From NCBI GenBank assembly GCA_022496185.1, contig WTXG01000221.1, forward strand, positions 1 to 59,394: a DNA stretch of 59,394 nucleotides, written 5' to 3'. Both the position numbers and the translations under genes were made by a program. The notes under the pieces were generated by a model. That model was not told the origin of the DNA, searched no databases, and saw nothing but the letters and a program-made list of their open reading frames with translations. Position 1 is the first letter of the stretch. Every line of letters begins with the position of its first letter. Below are positions 41,738 through 53,218 of this stretch, piece after piece. Source of the stretch: Multifurca ochricompacta (lineage: Eukaryota > Basidiomycota > Agaricomycetes > Russulales > Russulaceae).

Positions 41738-42316
41738 TGTTACGAACCCCGTCTCTTCCGACTTTCTTTCTCCTACCTAATGACGACCCCTCCTTGCCGC
41801 CTACTTTACATTATCAGATCACGTCTCCATCGTGGGATCCTTCACGTGCCCTGCTCCCTTCCCCGTGATTGCCTTTGTCTATGTTTGTATTACTGTACTT
41901 GTGTTTGGACTCTTATCCTATCCCTTATCTTTACGACCGGACACTTACTTAATCCCCTATCAGAAGCCAGGCTTTACGCCCTCCGCTTTCGTATATTCGG
42001 GCCCACTTGACTCCGTTATCTTATCTATAGATGCCCATTCGATTACGTATATAAGTCCACTGTAACTACCTTGTAGACCTCAGACTCGACTTATTGAATA
42101 CATCGGTGTTTGTCTTCTGGACTTCCCCTTGAAACCTCTGACTCGACCGTCTCAGTGCTTTTGGCACTTCCCGCTTAACATTGTCATTCGGGAGCAGCCC
42201 CGTTGACTTTGACTCATTCATCTTAAAACTCCAAGAGGCCTTATTGACCTCTTATCTGAACATACGTACAACACTGTTGCACAAGTCGTGCAGAACGTCT
42301 CACACCGGACGTAACA
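41738..42316 (+). repeat. A2 3' LTR (recombinant by inversion)
   Basis: 579 bp. The right flank ATAGT is the partner of the ACTAT flank of the inverted LTR at 43797-44375. The PPT AGAAGAGGGGGTGA precedes it. Confidence 0.9.
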
Positions 42317-43666
42317 ATAGTCCTTCCTAATGAATTATTTATCAGGACAGTAACTGACGACGACAAACTTCCCTTCCCCCGAACGCTCCCCGAACGCCGC
42401 GAGATTCTTCAACGGTATCATGATCATCTGCTAGCAGGACACCCAGGCATCGATAAGACAATATGAAGGATCCAGCACGAGTACGAAGGACCGGACCTAA
42501 AACCATTCATACGCGACTATATACATGGATGCGCCAAATGCCAGGAGAATAAACCTCATCTGGTGGGGAAGGCGCCATCATATCCCTTAGACGTACCAGC
42601 TACCGCCGGCCCATTCCAATACGTGGCTATGGACCTTATTACAGATCTCCCGTCGTCAGGACGATATGACGCTGTCTTAACGATTGTCGACCAAGGATGT
42701 ACGAAATCTGCAAAGTTCATACCTTGCTCAAAGGATATTACTGGTGAAGGAGTTGCAACACTGTATTATCGACACCTATTTCCGTTATTTGGCATCCCAA
42801 AACGCATTATTTCTGATCGTGACCCGCGTTTCATGTCCCATTTCGCCCATGCACTCGCTAACATCCTACAAATCCGACAGAACTTATCCACTGCCTTCCA
42901 CCCTCAAACTGATGGCTCGAGCAAACGCATGAATCTCTGGTTAGAACAATACCTGCGTCTCTGGCTCGGTGATGATCAACACCACTGGCCGGATTATCTC
43001 CCACTGGCCAAGTATGTACATAACACTTGGCCGCACGACCGCACCAAACTGTCGCCACACGAACTCCTTCACGGCATTTCCTTCAATTGGAATGCACAGG
43101 CTCCCGTTACGAACATGCCTCAGGTCAACGAATGCTTACAGAACCTTCAGGCGGCACGATCGCGCACGGAACGAGCATTCCAAACGTTTGCCGCACAACC
43201 ACCGACCAATCCCAACTTTGTCATTGGCGCGCGAGTATGGCTCGAAGGAAAAAACCTCAAGACACATTTTCCCTCGAGTAAGCTGGCCCCACGACATTAC
43301 GGTCTGTTCACTATCGACGCACAGATCTCGCCCCTTGCCTTTCGACTGGCTTTACCTCCCCACATGCACGTCCATAATGTCTTCCATGTTAACCTCTTAT
43401 CTCCCTATCATGAGACGACAGCACATGGCCCCAATTATATACGACCCCCACCTGATCTTGTTAACGATGAAGAACATTTTGAAGTTGCTGCCATTTTAGC
43501 TCACCGCTTCTTTGGATGTCATAAGAAGCTTCAGTATCTGGTCAGCTGGGTTGGTTATCCAGCCAGTGAGAACTCTTGGGTTGATAAGGATGACTGTAAT
43601 GCATCCGACCTTCTCATGCATTACCATTCTTCTCTATCTAGGCGCCAGGGTTGTCGCCACCCTTAA
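42317..43666 (+). pseudogene. C2 pol 3' half: integrase and chromodomain, inverted segment
   Basis: Begins in the linker after RNase H (VLPNELFIR), then HHCC (YHDHLLAGHPG...CAKCQ). TGA at 42464-42466 interrupts it, then 367 codons are open from 42563. Catalytic D at 42631 (MDLITDLP) and D at 42815 (ISDRDPRF) are present. The third residue, at 42923-42925, is AAA (Lys) where the family has Glu, exactly 36 codons past the second Asp. The integrase C-terminus and chromodomain (LVSWVGYPASENSW) follow to the stop at 43666. The strand is opposite to the rest of C2. Confidence 0.9.
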
Positions 43667-43796
43667 GGGGGGGGTGATTTTCGCTTTTTCGCGTTTTTCT
43701 TTTCTTTTCTTCTGTAGTCCCACATGTTGTGTCCACTCTGGCTTGTATCAAGAACCTCACTCGTCTCTCTGCCCCACGCCGATCTCTCAAACCTAC
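43667..43796 (+). other. C2 pol-ORF3 spacer and start of ORF3, inverted
   Basis: After the pol stop there is a T-rich spacer, then about 20 codons ending SAPRRSLKPT at 43796. Read on from CCTAC into the reverse complement of 27374, this frame continues as PRMTTSCPAL, the ORF3 of C2. The start codon corresponds to CTG here, where C1a has ATG. Confidence 0.65.
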
Positions 43797-44375
43797 TGTT
43801 ACGTCCGGTGTGAGACGTTCTGCACGACTTGTGCGACAGCGTTGTACGTATGTTCAGATAAGAGGTCAATAAGGCCTCTTGGAGTTTTAAGATGAATGAG
43901 TCAAAGTCAACAGGGCTGCTCCCGAATGACAATGTTAAGCGGGAAGTGCCAAAAGCACTGAGACGGTCGAGTCAGAGGTTTCAAGGGGAAGTCCAGAAGA
44001 CAAACACCGATGTATTCAATAAGTCGAGTCTGAGGTCTACAAGGTAGTTACAGTGGACTTATATACGTAATCGAATGGGCGTCTATAGATAAGATAACGG
44101 AGTCAAGTGGGCCCGAATATACGAAAGCGGAGGGCGTAAAGCCTGGCTTCTGATAGGGGATTAAGTAAGTGTCCAGTCGTAAAGATAAGGGATAGGATAA
44201 GAGTCCAAACACAAGTACAGTAATACAAACATAGACAAAGGCAATCACGGGGAAGGGAGCAGGGCACGTGAAGGATCCCACGATGGAGACGTGATCTGAT
44301 AATGTAAAGTAGGCGGCAAGGAGGGGTCGTCGTTAGGTAGGAGAAAGAAAGTCGGAAGAGACGGGGTTCGTAACA
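43797..44375 (-). repeat. Family A LTR, originally a solo LTR in C2 pol
   Basis: 579 bp in inverted orientation to the A2 LTRs and sharing their variants. Flanks are CCTAC (left) and ACTAT (right). ACTAT is the reverse complement of the ATAGT after 42316. Confidence 0.9.
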
Positions 44376-44670
44376 ACTATAACCTCTTGGTTGTCGTCCT
44401 CGCCATGATCTGCATCGGGTCGGCGAGATAACATATCAGCGATAGTGTGTAACTTCCCTGGAACGTGCTCAAGCAAGAAATCAAAGTCTGCAAGCTCTTG
44501 TAGCCAACGAGCTTGTCTACGATTCAATTTTTGTGGTTCTTTAAAGTACTGAAGGTTATTGTGATCAGTACGGATTAGAACTCTATGTCTGGCACCCATG
44601 AGATATTGTCGCCACGAGCGGAGTGCGACAACAACTGCAAATAACTCATGATCGTAGATATCCCAGTTCC
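44376..44670 (-). pseudogene. C2 pol RNase H fragment
   Basis: The minus strand encodes NWDIYDHELFAVV, RTDHNNLQYFKEPQKLNRR and FLLEHVPGKLHTIADMLSRRPD, ending EVIV at the LTR border. It is the immediate N-terminal neighbour of the integrase piece at 42317. Its upstream part is cut by the C1b LTR at 44671. Confidence 0.87.
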
Positions 44671-45281
44671 TGTGACGGTTTCATCTGCTGGTGTCGGAGT
44701 CATGTGCTTCATGTCGTTTACTTTTCTTTTTTTCTTTATATTTACCATATCACACAGACACACACATGACTTGCTTATGAAGGACTTATTACTCACATGC
44801 TGACTGATTTGCTTACTGATCCTACTTAGTGGCTTACTGATCAACATCCAGAGGGCGCAACCCCTCTCCCTTCTTTATCCTTCTGGGGTATTCTACTGTA
44901 CAACCATTAGACTACCTAGTGAACGCTCTAGTAACTACCAGAACCATCCTTCATAGCACAAAAACATGTATATAAACCCCTAGTAGATCAGGACGAGACT
45001 CTAAGTCTGTTCTTCTGTATTCAATACAGGTGCTTGGGAACTCACTTCACTGAACCGAAAGACATTCGACTTGAACCTTCTAAGTTTGCGCCTTAGAAGG
45101 ACTTCTACCCCAGAACCTTGTGGCAGGACTTAACGTCTCTGCTCAACTCCGTCTCGCGCGCGCGCCCCATTGACCAGGCGTACTTGACTTGACTTGACTT
45201 GACTTGATTTGAAGCTCCTAAAATCTTGCTAGACGACCTTGAATCCCAGACATTGACACAGCATTGCACCTAGCTGTGACA
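44671..45281 (+). repeat. C1b 5' LTR
   Basis: 611 bp in plus orientation, nearly identical to the C1a LTRs. TATATAA at 44969-44975 and AAGTCTGTTCTT at 45003-45014, again 34 bases apart. Contains the TCAAG repeats near 45184-45208. Left flank GTTCC. Confidence 0.92.
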
Positions 45282-45282
45282 T

Positions 45283-45294
45283 AAGAACAGACTT
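45283..45294 (+). promoter_or_regulatory. C1b self-primed PBS
   Basis: AAGAACAGACTT, one base after the LTR, is the exact 12-nt complement of 45003-45014. Confidence 0.72.
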
Positions 45295-45573
45295 TCCAGA
45301 ACTAAACAAAAGAACTCACCAGAACTGCAAGGCGACGACGACGCGTCCCTTGCCCGACACCCGATCGCAACGTCTTCTACACGTGAACCCAGAACCCCAC
45401 CATCCGAATGAACATCCTTTGACGAAACATCCCCACGACGATACCTATCAACCGAAGAGTCAGAACCCCGAGAAAGTGAAGACTTACCTTTTGATCTCCA
45501 CAACCGATTCGCCCTACTTGCAGCAGCAGACGACACCATCGACATTGAAACCCGAACTACCACTCCACAAGCA

Positions 45574-45827
45574 ATGGCGGCCAGACCAAACACTAGACAA
45601 GCTCAGAGAGCTGCGGAAGAAGACGTTGTCGAAACGCGCCCCAGTCGACCCAAACGAAGTCCCGAAGAAAGAACCACCGCGACCACCAGAGCTATGAGCA
45701 GAAATCCCGACGAACCGCCTTTAGGCCCTCCTGCTCTGGGGGCAGGAGCACTGAACCAAGGAGGGGGAACCATGACGGGAGTACCACCACCCTTCTTTGA
45801 AGGAAACCGCAACACGTCCATGGATTG
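45574..45827 (+). pseudogene. C1b gag N-terminus, cut by A4 LTR
   Basis: ATG 45574 (MAARPNTRQ) starts the same gag as in C1a. About 85 codons remain before the A4 LTR interrupts at the STSMDW block. The overlapping 115-codon frame MPDTRS (45350-45697) is also present. Confidence 0.85.
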
Positions 45828-46404
45828 TGTTACGTCCGGTGTGAGACGTTCTGCACGACTTGTGCGACAGCTTCGTACGTGTGTTCAGATAAGAGACCAA
45901 TAAGACCTCTTGGAGTTCGAATGGATAAGTCAAAGTCAAAGGGGCTGTTCCCTAGTGACAATGTTGAGCGGAAAGTGTCAAAAACACTGAGACGGTCAAG
46001 TTAGAGGTTCCAAGGGGAAGTCCAGAAGACAAACACCGATGTATTCAATAAGTCGAGTCTGAGGTCTACAGGGTAGCTACAGCGGACTTATATACGTAAT
46101 TCAGTGGGCGTCTACGAGATAAGGGAGCGGAGTCAAGTGGACCCGAATATCTGAAAGCGGAGGGCGTAAAGCCTGGCTTCTACTGATAGGGTATTAAGTA
46201 AGTGTCCGGTCGTACGATAAGGAGATAAGCGATAAGAGAGAAGCAAGTAGGTAAACATAAGCAAGCAAGGAGGTCACGGGGATGGACGAAGAGCATGTGA
46301 CGGATCCCACGATGGAGACGTGATCTGATAGTGGAGTGTGGGCGGTAAAGAGGGATCGTCGTTGGGCAAGAAAAAGAATACGGGTAAAGACGGGGTTCGT
46401 AACA
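45828..46404 (-). repeat. A4 left (3') LTR
   Basis: 577 bp, apparently the same as the A3 LTRs. Confidence 0.92.
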
Positions 46405-46435
46405 TCACCCCCTCTTCTGGTTCTAGCAGACCCGG

Positions 46436-47670
46436 CTAGAAACGACTCGTACCGTCATCATCCTGTACCAGCTCCAGATAATCGTCAGCTACATTACGAT
46501 CGTCCATTGTGTAATTCTCCTTGTCCGCGTCTTGGGGGCACTGGTGAGTGCGGAGGAATCCGTAAGGGCCACGTTGCCCACATAGGCGGCACAAGTCGTA
46601 AACGGGGCAGTCCAACTCCCGATGTCCTGAATTGTGACGCAGGCATTTGCCACACCATCCGGACGGGTTGGTGATCGTCGGCGCAACTCCTACTCGGCGG
46701 AAGATACAAAACCTGCTCCAATGCAGGTTGCTGCGACAGTGCCGGCACCACTTGCGATTGAGGGGGCAGTTCCAGCTAATGTGGTACTTACTGTCGCACC
46801 TCCAGCATGTCTCCCCCGAGGATTCTCATGCATGCGCGGCATTTCGAATCGGTTCGGTAGTAGCACCGGGGCGGCCCCTAGTGATCGTGGTGGAAGGGGT
46901 CGGGCATAGGTGTCGGTGTACCTCTCAGCAATCGTCTGGTATGCGTCCCCCTTCTCCAACCTTTTTCGGATCTCCACTAGCTCCTGCTCTATTTGGAACA
47001 TCCCGTTGGTCAACCGAGCCATCATCTTGGCGTGTTCTTTGTACTGTTGGTTGAGTGTGTTGCGCAGGGTTAGATTCTTCCGCAGCCTCATTACCTCGGC
47101 TTTAAGGCGCAGAAGTCGCATGTCACTCAATACCTCGTCGATGGCAAAGGCTCGGGGATCTTCGGCAGCCAAGTGCCCCAGCTGCTCGTCGGTCATTGTA
47201 TGATGCAGACGACCCGTGTACCTTTCTTCCAGATAAACCGGAGCTCCATAAACCGGGCCATCCTTCTTCATGCTTCCAGCGACATCCATCCTCCGTTAGT
47301 GTAGAAAATGTACTTGGCGATTGCGACTGTCCCATCGCCCATGGTGATCTCCAGTGGGTAGTACATGGAGGAGTTGGGGTTATTGGCGAAGAAGGGGAAT
47401 TCTGGGACTTCGTCGTCCGATTCCATACCCACCAGATCGTTTGGGTGTGGCTCTTCACGGTGTTCGAAATCGTCGTTGGGGTTGGGGGACTGATTCTTGA
47501 CTCGGGCTTCAGCGGCATCATAGTCGATGGGGGAGGAAGGGCGTGTGGAGGGTGAGCGGAAGGGAAGTTTTCGACAACTACGGGGTGGCAGTGAAAGCGT
47601 CGACGGCGGCGTTAGCGGCAATGAAAGACATGATAGATTGTGCGGTGGTAGAACGTTGCTGTGGGAGCAT
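46436..47670 (-). pseudogene. A4 ORF3, broken by homopolymer indels
   Basis: Corresponds to A3 37902-39140 along its whole length. One-base losses are seen at 46811-46817 (G6 to G5 on the coding strand), 47289-47292 (G3 to G2), 47548-47552 (C4 to C3) and 47582-47585 (C5 to C4). Apart from such changes I saw no clear substitution in the stretches compared. The largest open piece is 46690-47289. Either a decayed copy or uncorrected long-read error. Confidence 0.87.
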
Positions 47671-47699
47671 GTACTGGGGATTTGACGGAGTCTAGGGCA

Positions 47700-50600
47700 C
47701 TTCTTTTAACATTCTTTGGCGCTTCTGGGTGTCGGATGTGGAACTCCGCGATAAGGTCCGGGGCAAAGATATCTCCGGCTGGTTCCCACGAACTGTCAGA
47801 GTCTGGGAATCCCTTCCACTTGATTAGGTAGTATAATCTGCGCCCTCGGCCTTGTCGCTTAGAGTCTAGAACACGTTCTACCTCCCATTCTTCTTCGCCA
47901 TCGATAAGGTCAGGTGGGGTCTCGGGAAGTTCTCTCCATGAATGGAGGTTTCCTTGTAAGGGGTCAGAGCTTGGCATGGAAGACTGGGTGGATCTTCCAT
48001 TTCGGTGGCAATTTCAATTCATATGATACGTCCGACAGCTTCCTTGTGATCTGGAAGGGTCCATGACGTCGGGGCGCTATTTGGCCGAGGGGTGTGACGT
48101 GTGAATGTTCCTGCCCTCGAGCCATACCCAGTCATTGGTCCGATAAGGTGTGAACGTGCTTGGCTGTGCTGTCAGGAGCTGTTGCGCCTTTACCAGATTC
48201 TCATTGGCCGATTGTCGCAGTTCTTCCCATTGGCTTATCCGTTCGGTTGCCGACGGACGTTGTGGGCTTATCTGTCCATGTGGTGCGTGGAGTCCAGCCC
48301 ATGATAAGGGAAAAGGGGTAGCTTTTGTCGTGCCATTGGGCCACGAGTTGTGGGCAAACTCCGCGGTCGATAGCCATTCTGCCCAGTCATCTTGCCTGCT
48401 GTTGCACCAGAATCGGAGGTACTGTTCTAGCCATTGGTTCGTCCGTTCGGACTGTCCGTCCGTTTGGGGATGGTATGCTGTAGAGATGTTCTGCGTAATG
48501 TCCAACGTTTTGCATAGGGCCTTTGCAAATGCCGATGTGAAGCGGGTATCCCTATCAGAGATGATCTTCTTGGGGAGCCGTAGTGACGGTATACGTGGTC
48601 CAGGTATAGTTTTGCCACTCCTTCGGCTGTGATGGTCTCGTTACAGGGGATAAAGAGGGCCGCTTTGGAGCAATCATGATCTGTGATGGTGAGGATAGTG
48701 TCAAAGCCTTGTGATTTGGGCAACTTGACAATGAAGTCCATGGCGATGGTCTGGAACGGAGTCGATGTAGTGGGAGTGATGGGGTACATTGGTGGGACTT
48801 TTGGGTGCGTGTTCACCTTGTTGCTTGACATGACGCACATCCTTGTACGTAGCTTTCAATGTCCTTTTTCATATTGGGCCACCATAGTCTCTTTTGCCAA
48901 GGCGTAGGTGTTGGCGATGCCCGGATGGCCAGCAGAGGGAAGGTCGTGATGAAAATGGATCACCCCCCTCTTAATGTTGTCGCCACCGGTGACAACGAGT
49001 CGATCCCCGTCTTCCACCAAAGACCGTTGATTTCTTCAATTGTGAGCATCGGCCCATGAAGGCACAGGTCTTGGTTCATATTTTGGGAAACTTGTGCCCA
49101 AAGGTCCATGTCGTGGAGACTGACCACGGCCGTTTTGGCAAAGACTTCTTCGGGAGGACAGTGATGTCGTTATTGTCGTCCTCTCCTGTATGCATGTCTG
49201 GTCTCGTGACAGTGCATCTGCTCTAGCGTTCTGACTCCCTGCATGTGTTTCAGTGTAAGTTGTATTCTTCCAACTCCAAGACCTCTCGCGCCACGCGTCG
49301 ACTGATTTTGTGGGGTTCCTTCCAATATAATAGATTGGAATGGTCAGTGTAGATGATGGTCTTATGCGGGGTCCCTGCAGGTAGGGTCGCCAATGTCGCA
49401 ATGCCTTGACTATGGCTAAGAGCTCCCTATCCCAGATATCATAGTTCCTTTCGGCGGGGAGAAGGTTTCAGAGTAGTATGCCACTGGGTGAAGTATTTGT
49501 GCGGCATCCTTTGGTATAATACTGCTCCGTTCGCGAAGTGAGAGGCGTCCACCTCTAGTTCGAAGGGGTGACTCAGATCCGGTTGAATGAGTACTGGTTC
49601 TGACCCACAAGGTCCCTAATCTGTTCGAATGCCTGTGTTGTGCCACATCCCAATGCCATGGTACGTCCTTTTCAGTAGGTCGTTCAATGGTCGCGCTATG
49701 CCTGAAATCCCTTGACGAATCGTCGGTAGAAGTTACAGAATCCGATGAACGACCGGACTCCTTGACACAAGTCGGCACTGGCCACTCTCGGATTCCTTGC
49801 ACTTTAATGGGGTCCATACGCACTCGTCCTCCTTCCAAAATGACTCCTAGGTACTCAACACTCCGTTGCTCAAAGGAGCATTTGGCGGGTTTGAGATACA
49901 GGTCATGTTCTTGTAATATATCCAGTACCTGGTGCACTCGGTCTCGATGGTGGTCTAGATTGTCTGAGGTGCGACCAGGATGTCGTCCATGTAGACCACT
50001 ACTTCTCCTGTGAGAATAGATCGCGGAAGATGTGATTCATCATGGATTGGAACGTTGCCGGCGAATTTGTGAGACCAAAGAACATGACATTGGGTTCGAA
50101 CAACCCTTGATTTGTCTTGAACGCTGCCTTGCACTGATCACCTTCCTTGATTCTAACATTGTTGTAACCCCACCGCACATCCATCTTTGAGAAGAGAGCT
50201 TTATCCCTCATAGTGTCGATGAGTTCAGAGATGAGCGGCAGGGGGTAGGCGTTTTTCACGGTATATGCATTGATTCGCGATAGTCCTGGACCGGCCGCAG
50301 CTTGCCATCCTTCTTCTTGATGAAGAAGAAGGGCGAGGCGTACTGTGACTTGGACGGGCGAATGTAACCTTTTGCCAAATGTTCCTCGAGGAATTCCGTT
50401 AGCGCTACCTGCTCCGTTTGGGACAGTGGGTAGATTTTACAGTCTATGGCGGTCGGTGTATCCGGGAGTAGGTCTATGGCATGGTCCCATGATCTGGAGG
50501 GCGGAAAACGCTGGGATCTTCCTCGGAAAATACCTTCCAATGCCGATGGTAGGTACTTGGTACTACGTCGCTGTACGTTTTTTCTGTCTGCCCTTGTACT

Positions 50601-51160
50601 GCTTTTGAGCCAATTCTGATGCTTTGGTGACATAACAGTAACCTGGGTCTTCTCTTTCTGCACCTGTGGCCTTTTTATGGATGTCTGACTGTATAATCAT
50701 ACCCATCGATGTAATGATGGTGGGATACGATTCTTTATCCATCGTTGCATCAGCCCAATTGATCTTGGGTTGGAATGCGGCGAGCCACGGGTATCCCAGA
50801 ATAAGGTCTTCGTCTCCCAGATCCGTAATGAGGAAGCGGATGTTCTTTGTAACCTCTCCAACTTGGACCCTTAGATCCGTGTAGTGAGTGATCTTTCCGG
50901 CACGGTTGGCTGTTCCATCAATGTTCCAAATGTTTTTTTCTTGGGGGAGTGTCACCTTCCCAGGCCCATTGTTTTGAGCAGTCGTGGGTGAATAAAGTTG
51001 TCTGTGGCTCCGGAGTCCACTAGAATGTCTCGATCGGCCGTCCTCTGTGTAGTTTCAAAATGGACTGGTATTTTAACGACTTGAATCGACTAGTATACAC
51101 AGAGGTAACATGGAGTGCTCTCGCCCAGGCCGATGGGTTTGAGCCTAACAAAATCCTTCT
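47700..51160 (-). pseudogene. A4 pol, many frameshifts
   Basis: All pol domains can be followed in order on the minus strand: protease DSGAT, RT block [19 protein letters not shown], RNase H, HHCC, integrase D/E motifs and chromodomain WKGFPDSDSSWEP. The frame changes more than ten times. The stop-codon region has AAA shortened to AA near 47708. The gag/pol junction T5 is T4 here (51150-51153). Confidence 0.88.
48959..48972 (-). promoter_or_regulatory. Candidate central PPT in A4 integrase
   Basis: Reverse complement of AAGAGGGGGGTGAT. It is unchanged although homopolymers elsewhere in A4 are often shortened. Confidence 0.45.
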
Positions 51161-52626
51161 TTGCAAACGCCTTCTCTACCAAGATGGCGCGCACTTCCTC
51201 ACTTTCCTTCATCATATTGGCCCATATGTCCTGGGCTTTTCCTCTTTAGATCGTTATCCACAACAGGCGGGTTGTTCTGTGCGGGACGTTCTGGGCTACG
51301 GTAGTGGCGGCAACTCGTACTCCCTTCTTGGGGCAGTCTCGAGACATATGCCCCAATGCCTTGCAACGGAAGCAGCGTCCTTCTTTCATGAGGGTCTGCC
51401 GCTCGTCTTCCGTGAGTGCTACTCGAGCTCGGGCCCGATCTGCGGAGGTATCCATAGCGTTTGGGTCCCGCTGGGTAGGCTTTACTCCAAAGGCGGTCTT
51501 CCACTGATCTCTGGTTTTTCCCTTTTTGGTATCGACCCCGAACCGTGTCTGGAAGTCCAGATAATCTTGTTGCTGTCGTCGGGCAGCATCAACCCAGGTG
51601 TCCCAATCATGGGGATGATGGAACTGTATAATGTTCTTGACTAAGGGATTGGGCAGTCCCTGGGAGAAGAGGTCCAGTGTGGCCTCTTCGTCTGTATCAT
51701 AGCCGGCTCTGTTGGCTAGACTTCTGAACTTGGCTACATATGCGTCAAGTTCTCCCTTCTCCATTCTGAGGGACTTTAGTTCACGGGCAGCTTTCTGTTT
51801 GGCCTGCCCATCCGTGAAAGCATCTTTAAATCTCTCGGCTATGGTCTCCCAAAGACCCTCGCTCGTAGTTCGGCGTCCGCTTTCTATCTGTTCGTTCAAC
51901 CACTCCAACTGTTCCATCGTCCAGTCATCTACCGCATCCCCTCGGATCAGGGAAAGAAACAGATTGGCCCTTTGGAATGGGTTGACAATCTGTGGCACGT
52001 CATGGTTGAAGTTCTTGAACGTCGTGAACTCCAGCATGAATTTCTTGCTCTGCGAGCGATCCCCAGTGAACGTCTGGGGTAAACTCCAGACAGACGTCCG
52101 GAGGGGGGGGATGTTTGGTGGTGGTGCCACTGGCGGGGCAGGGTCGGGAAGTTGGGTGGCGATTGTTGACATGTTTTGATAGAATGGGGTTACTGTGTCG
52201 GTGGATGTATGGATATCTGTGGAGTTGTCAAAGCAGGGGCTCTGATCGTGACAACTTCGGGTGCAACCGGAAACGTAGTCTCTGCTAATGCCGGTGCTTC
52301 TTCACTATTTCTTCACGTACTCTTCTGGTTCAGAGTCCGTAACAATGGCGGGGGATTTTCTCTCCACGGTCCTAATCCAAATTCTGGTGGTGCGGGTCTG
52401 TAGTGACCCAAGAGTGTCGGCTTTCCGAGTATCGGATACAGTACCAAACTCTCTTCTCGTCGTCGTATTCTACCGGTTGGTATCTTCCGTCGTGATAGAC
52501 GTAGTATCCAAACTCGGATCAAAGTCTTTCCAGGCGGCAGAGCCAAGTACTTGCTGTGAAAGATTATTCTCGTCTCTGCGTTCGATGAGCTCTTCTTGAA
52601 GAGGGTCTGACTGCGGCTGGAAGCCA
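51150..52626 (-). pseudogene. A4 gag, frameshifted
   Basis: Follows the A3 gag from the GTG (plus-strand CAC at 52624-52626) to the CCHC knuckle CFRCKALGHMSRDC and AKKDF. The middle 308 codons (51246-52172) are open; the N-terminal part (52313-52626) has several indels. The GTG start is again not ATG. Confidence 0.86.
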
Positions 52627-52633
52627 CTGTGAG

Positions 52634-52644
52634 AGACTCGACTT
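52634..52644 (-). promoter_or_regulatory. A4 self-primed PBS
   Basis: Plus strand AGACTCGACTT, so the minus strand reads AAGTCGAGTCT two bases inside the LTR, as in A2 and A3. Confidence 0.7.
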
Positions 52645-52646
52645 GA

Positions 52647-53218
52647 TGTTACGTCCGGTGTGAGACGTTCTGCACGACTTGTGCGACAGCTTCGTACGTG
52701 TGTTCAGATAAGAGATCAATAAGACCTCTTGGAGTTTGAATGGATGAGTCAAAGTCAAAGGGCTGTTCCCTAGTGACAATGTTGAGCGGAAAGTGCCAAA
52801 AGCACTGAGACAATCGAGTCAGAGGTTTCAAGGGGGAAGTCCAGAGACAACACCGATGTATTCAATAAGTCGAGTCTGAGGTCTACAGGGTAGCTACAGT
52901 GGACTTATATACGTAATTCAGTGAGCGTCTATGAGATAAGAACGCGGAGTCAAGTGGGTCCGAATATCTGAAAGCGGAGGGCGTAAAGCCTAGCTTCTGA
53001 TAGGGTATTAAGTAAGTGTCCGGTCATACGATAAGGAGATAAGCGATAACGAAGATAAGGACAGGTAAACATGGATAAACAAGGAGGTCACGGGGAGGGG
53101 CGAAGAGCAAGTGACGGATCCCACGATGGAGACGTGATCTGGTAGTGAAGTGTAGGTGGTAGAGAGGGATCGTCGTTGGGTAAGAAAAAGAATACGGGCA
53201 AAGACGGGGTTCGTAACA
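52647..53218 (-). repeat. A4 right (5') LTR
   Basis: 572 bp. It differs from the left LTR by several substitutions (for example around 52740-52850), more than expected for the two LTRs of an element as young as A3. Confidence 0.9.

Larger units (their letters stand above)
27375..42316 (+). mobile_element. A2: family A element split by A3
   Basis: 5' LTR 27375-27952, gag, pol (split at 32282/39749), ORF3, 3' LTR 41738-42316. The two LTRs are nearly identical and share private variants with 43797-44375. The left flank GTAGG has no match on the right (ATAGT), but GTAGG does occur as the reverse complement CCTAC at 43792-43796. This is explained by an inversion (see findings). Confidence 0.9.
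45828..53218 (-). mobile_element. A4: family A element, minus strand, full length, mismatched flanks
   Basis: LTRs at 45828-46404 and 52647-53218 enclose ORF3, pol and gag on the minus strand. The left LTR and the ORF3 region match A3 almost base for base, but with many one-base deletions in homopolymers. The right LTR differs by several substitutions and is 5 bases shorter. Flanks are GATTG (left, in C1b gag) and CTGGA (right, in B2 pol), so this is not a simple insertion. Confidence 0.85.
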
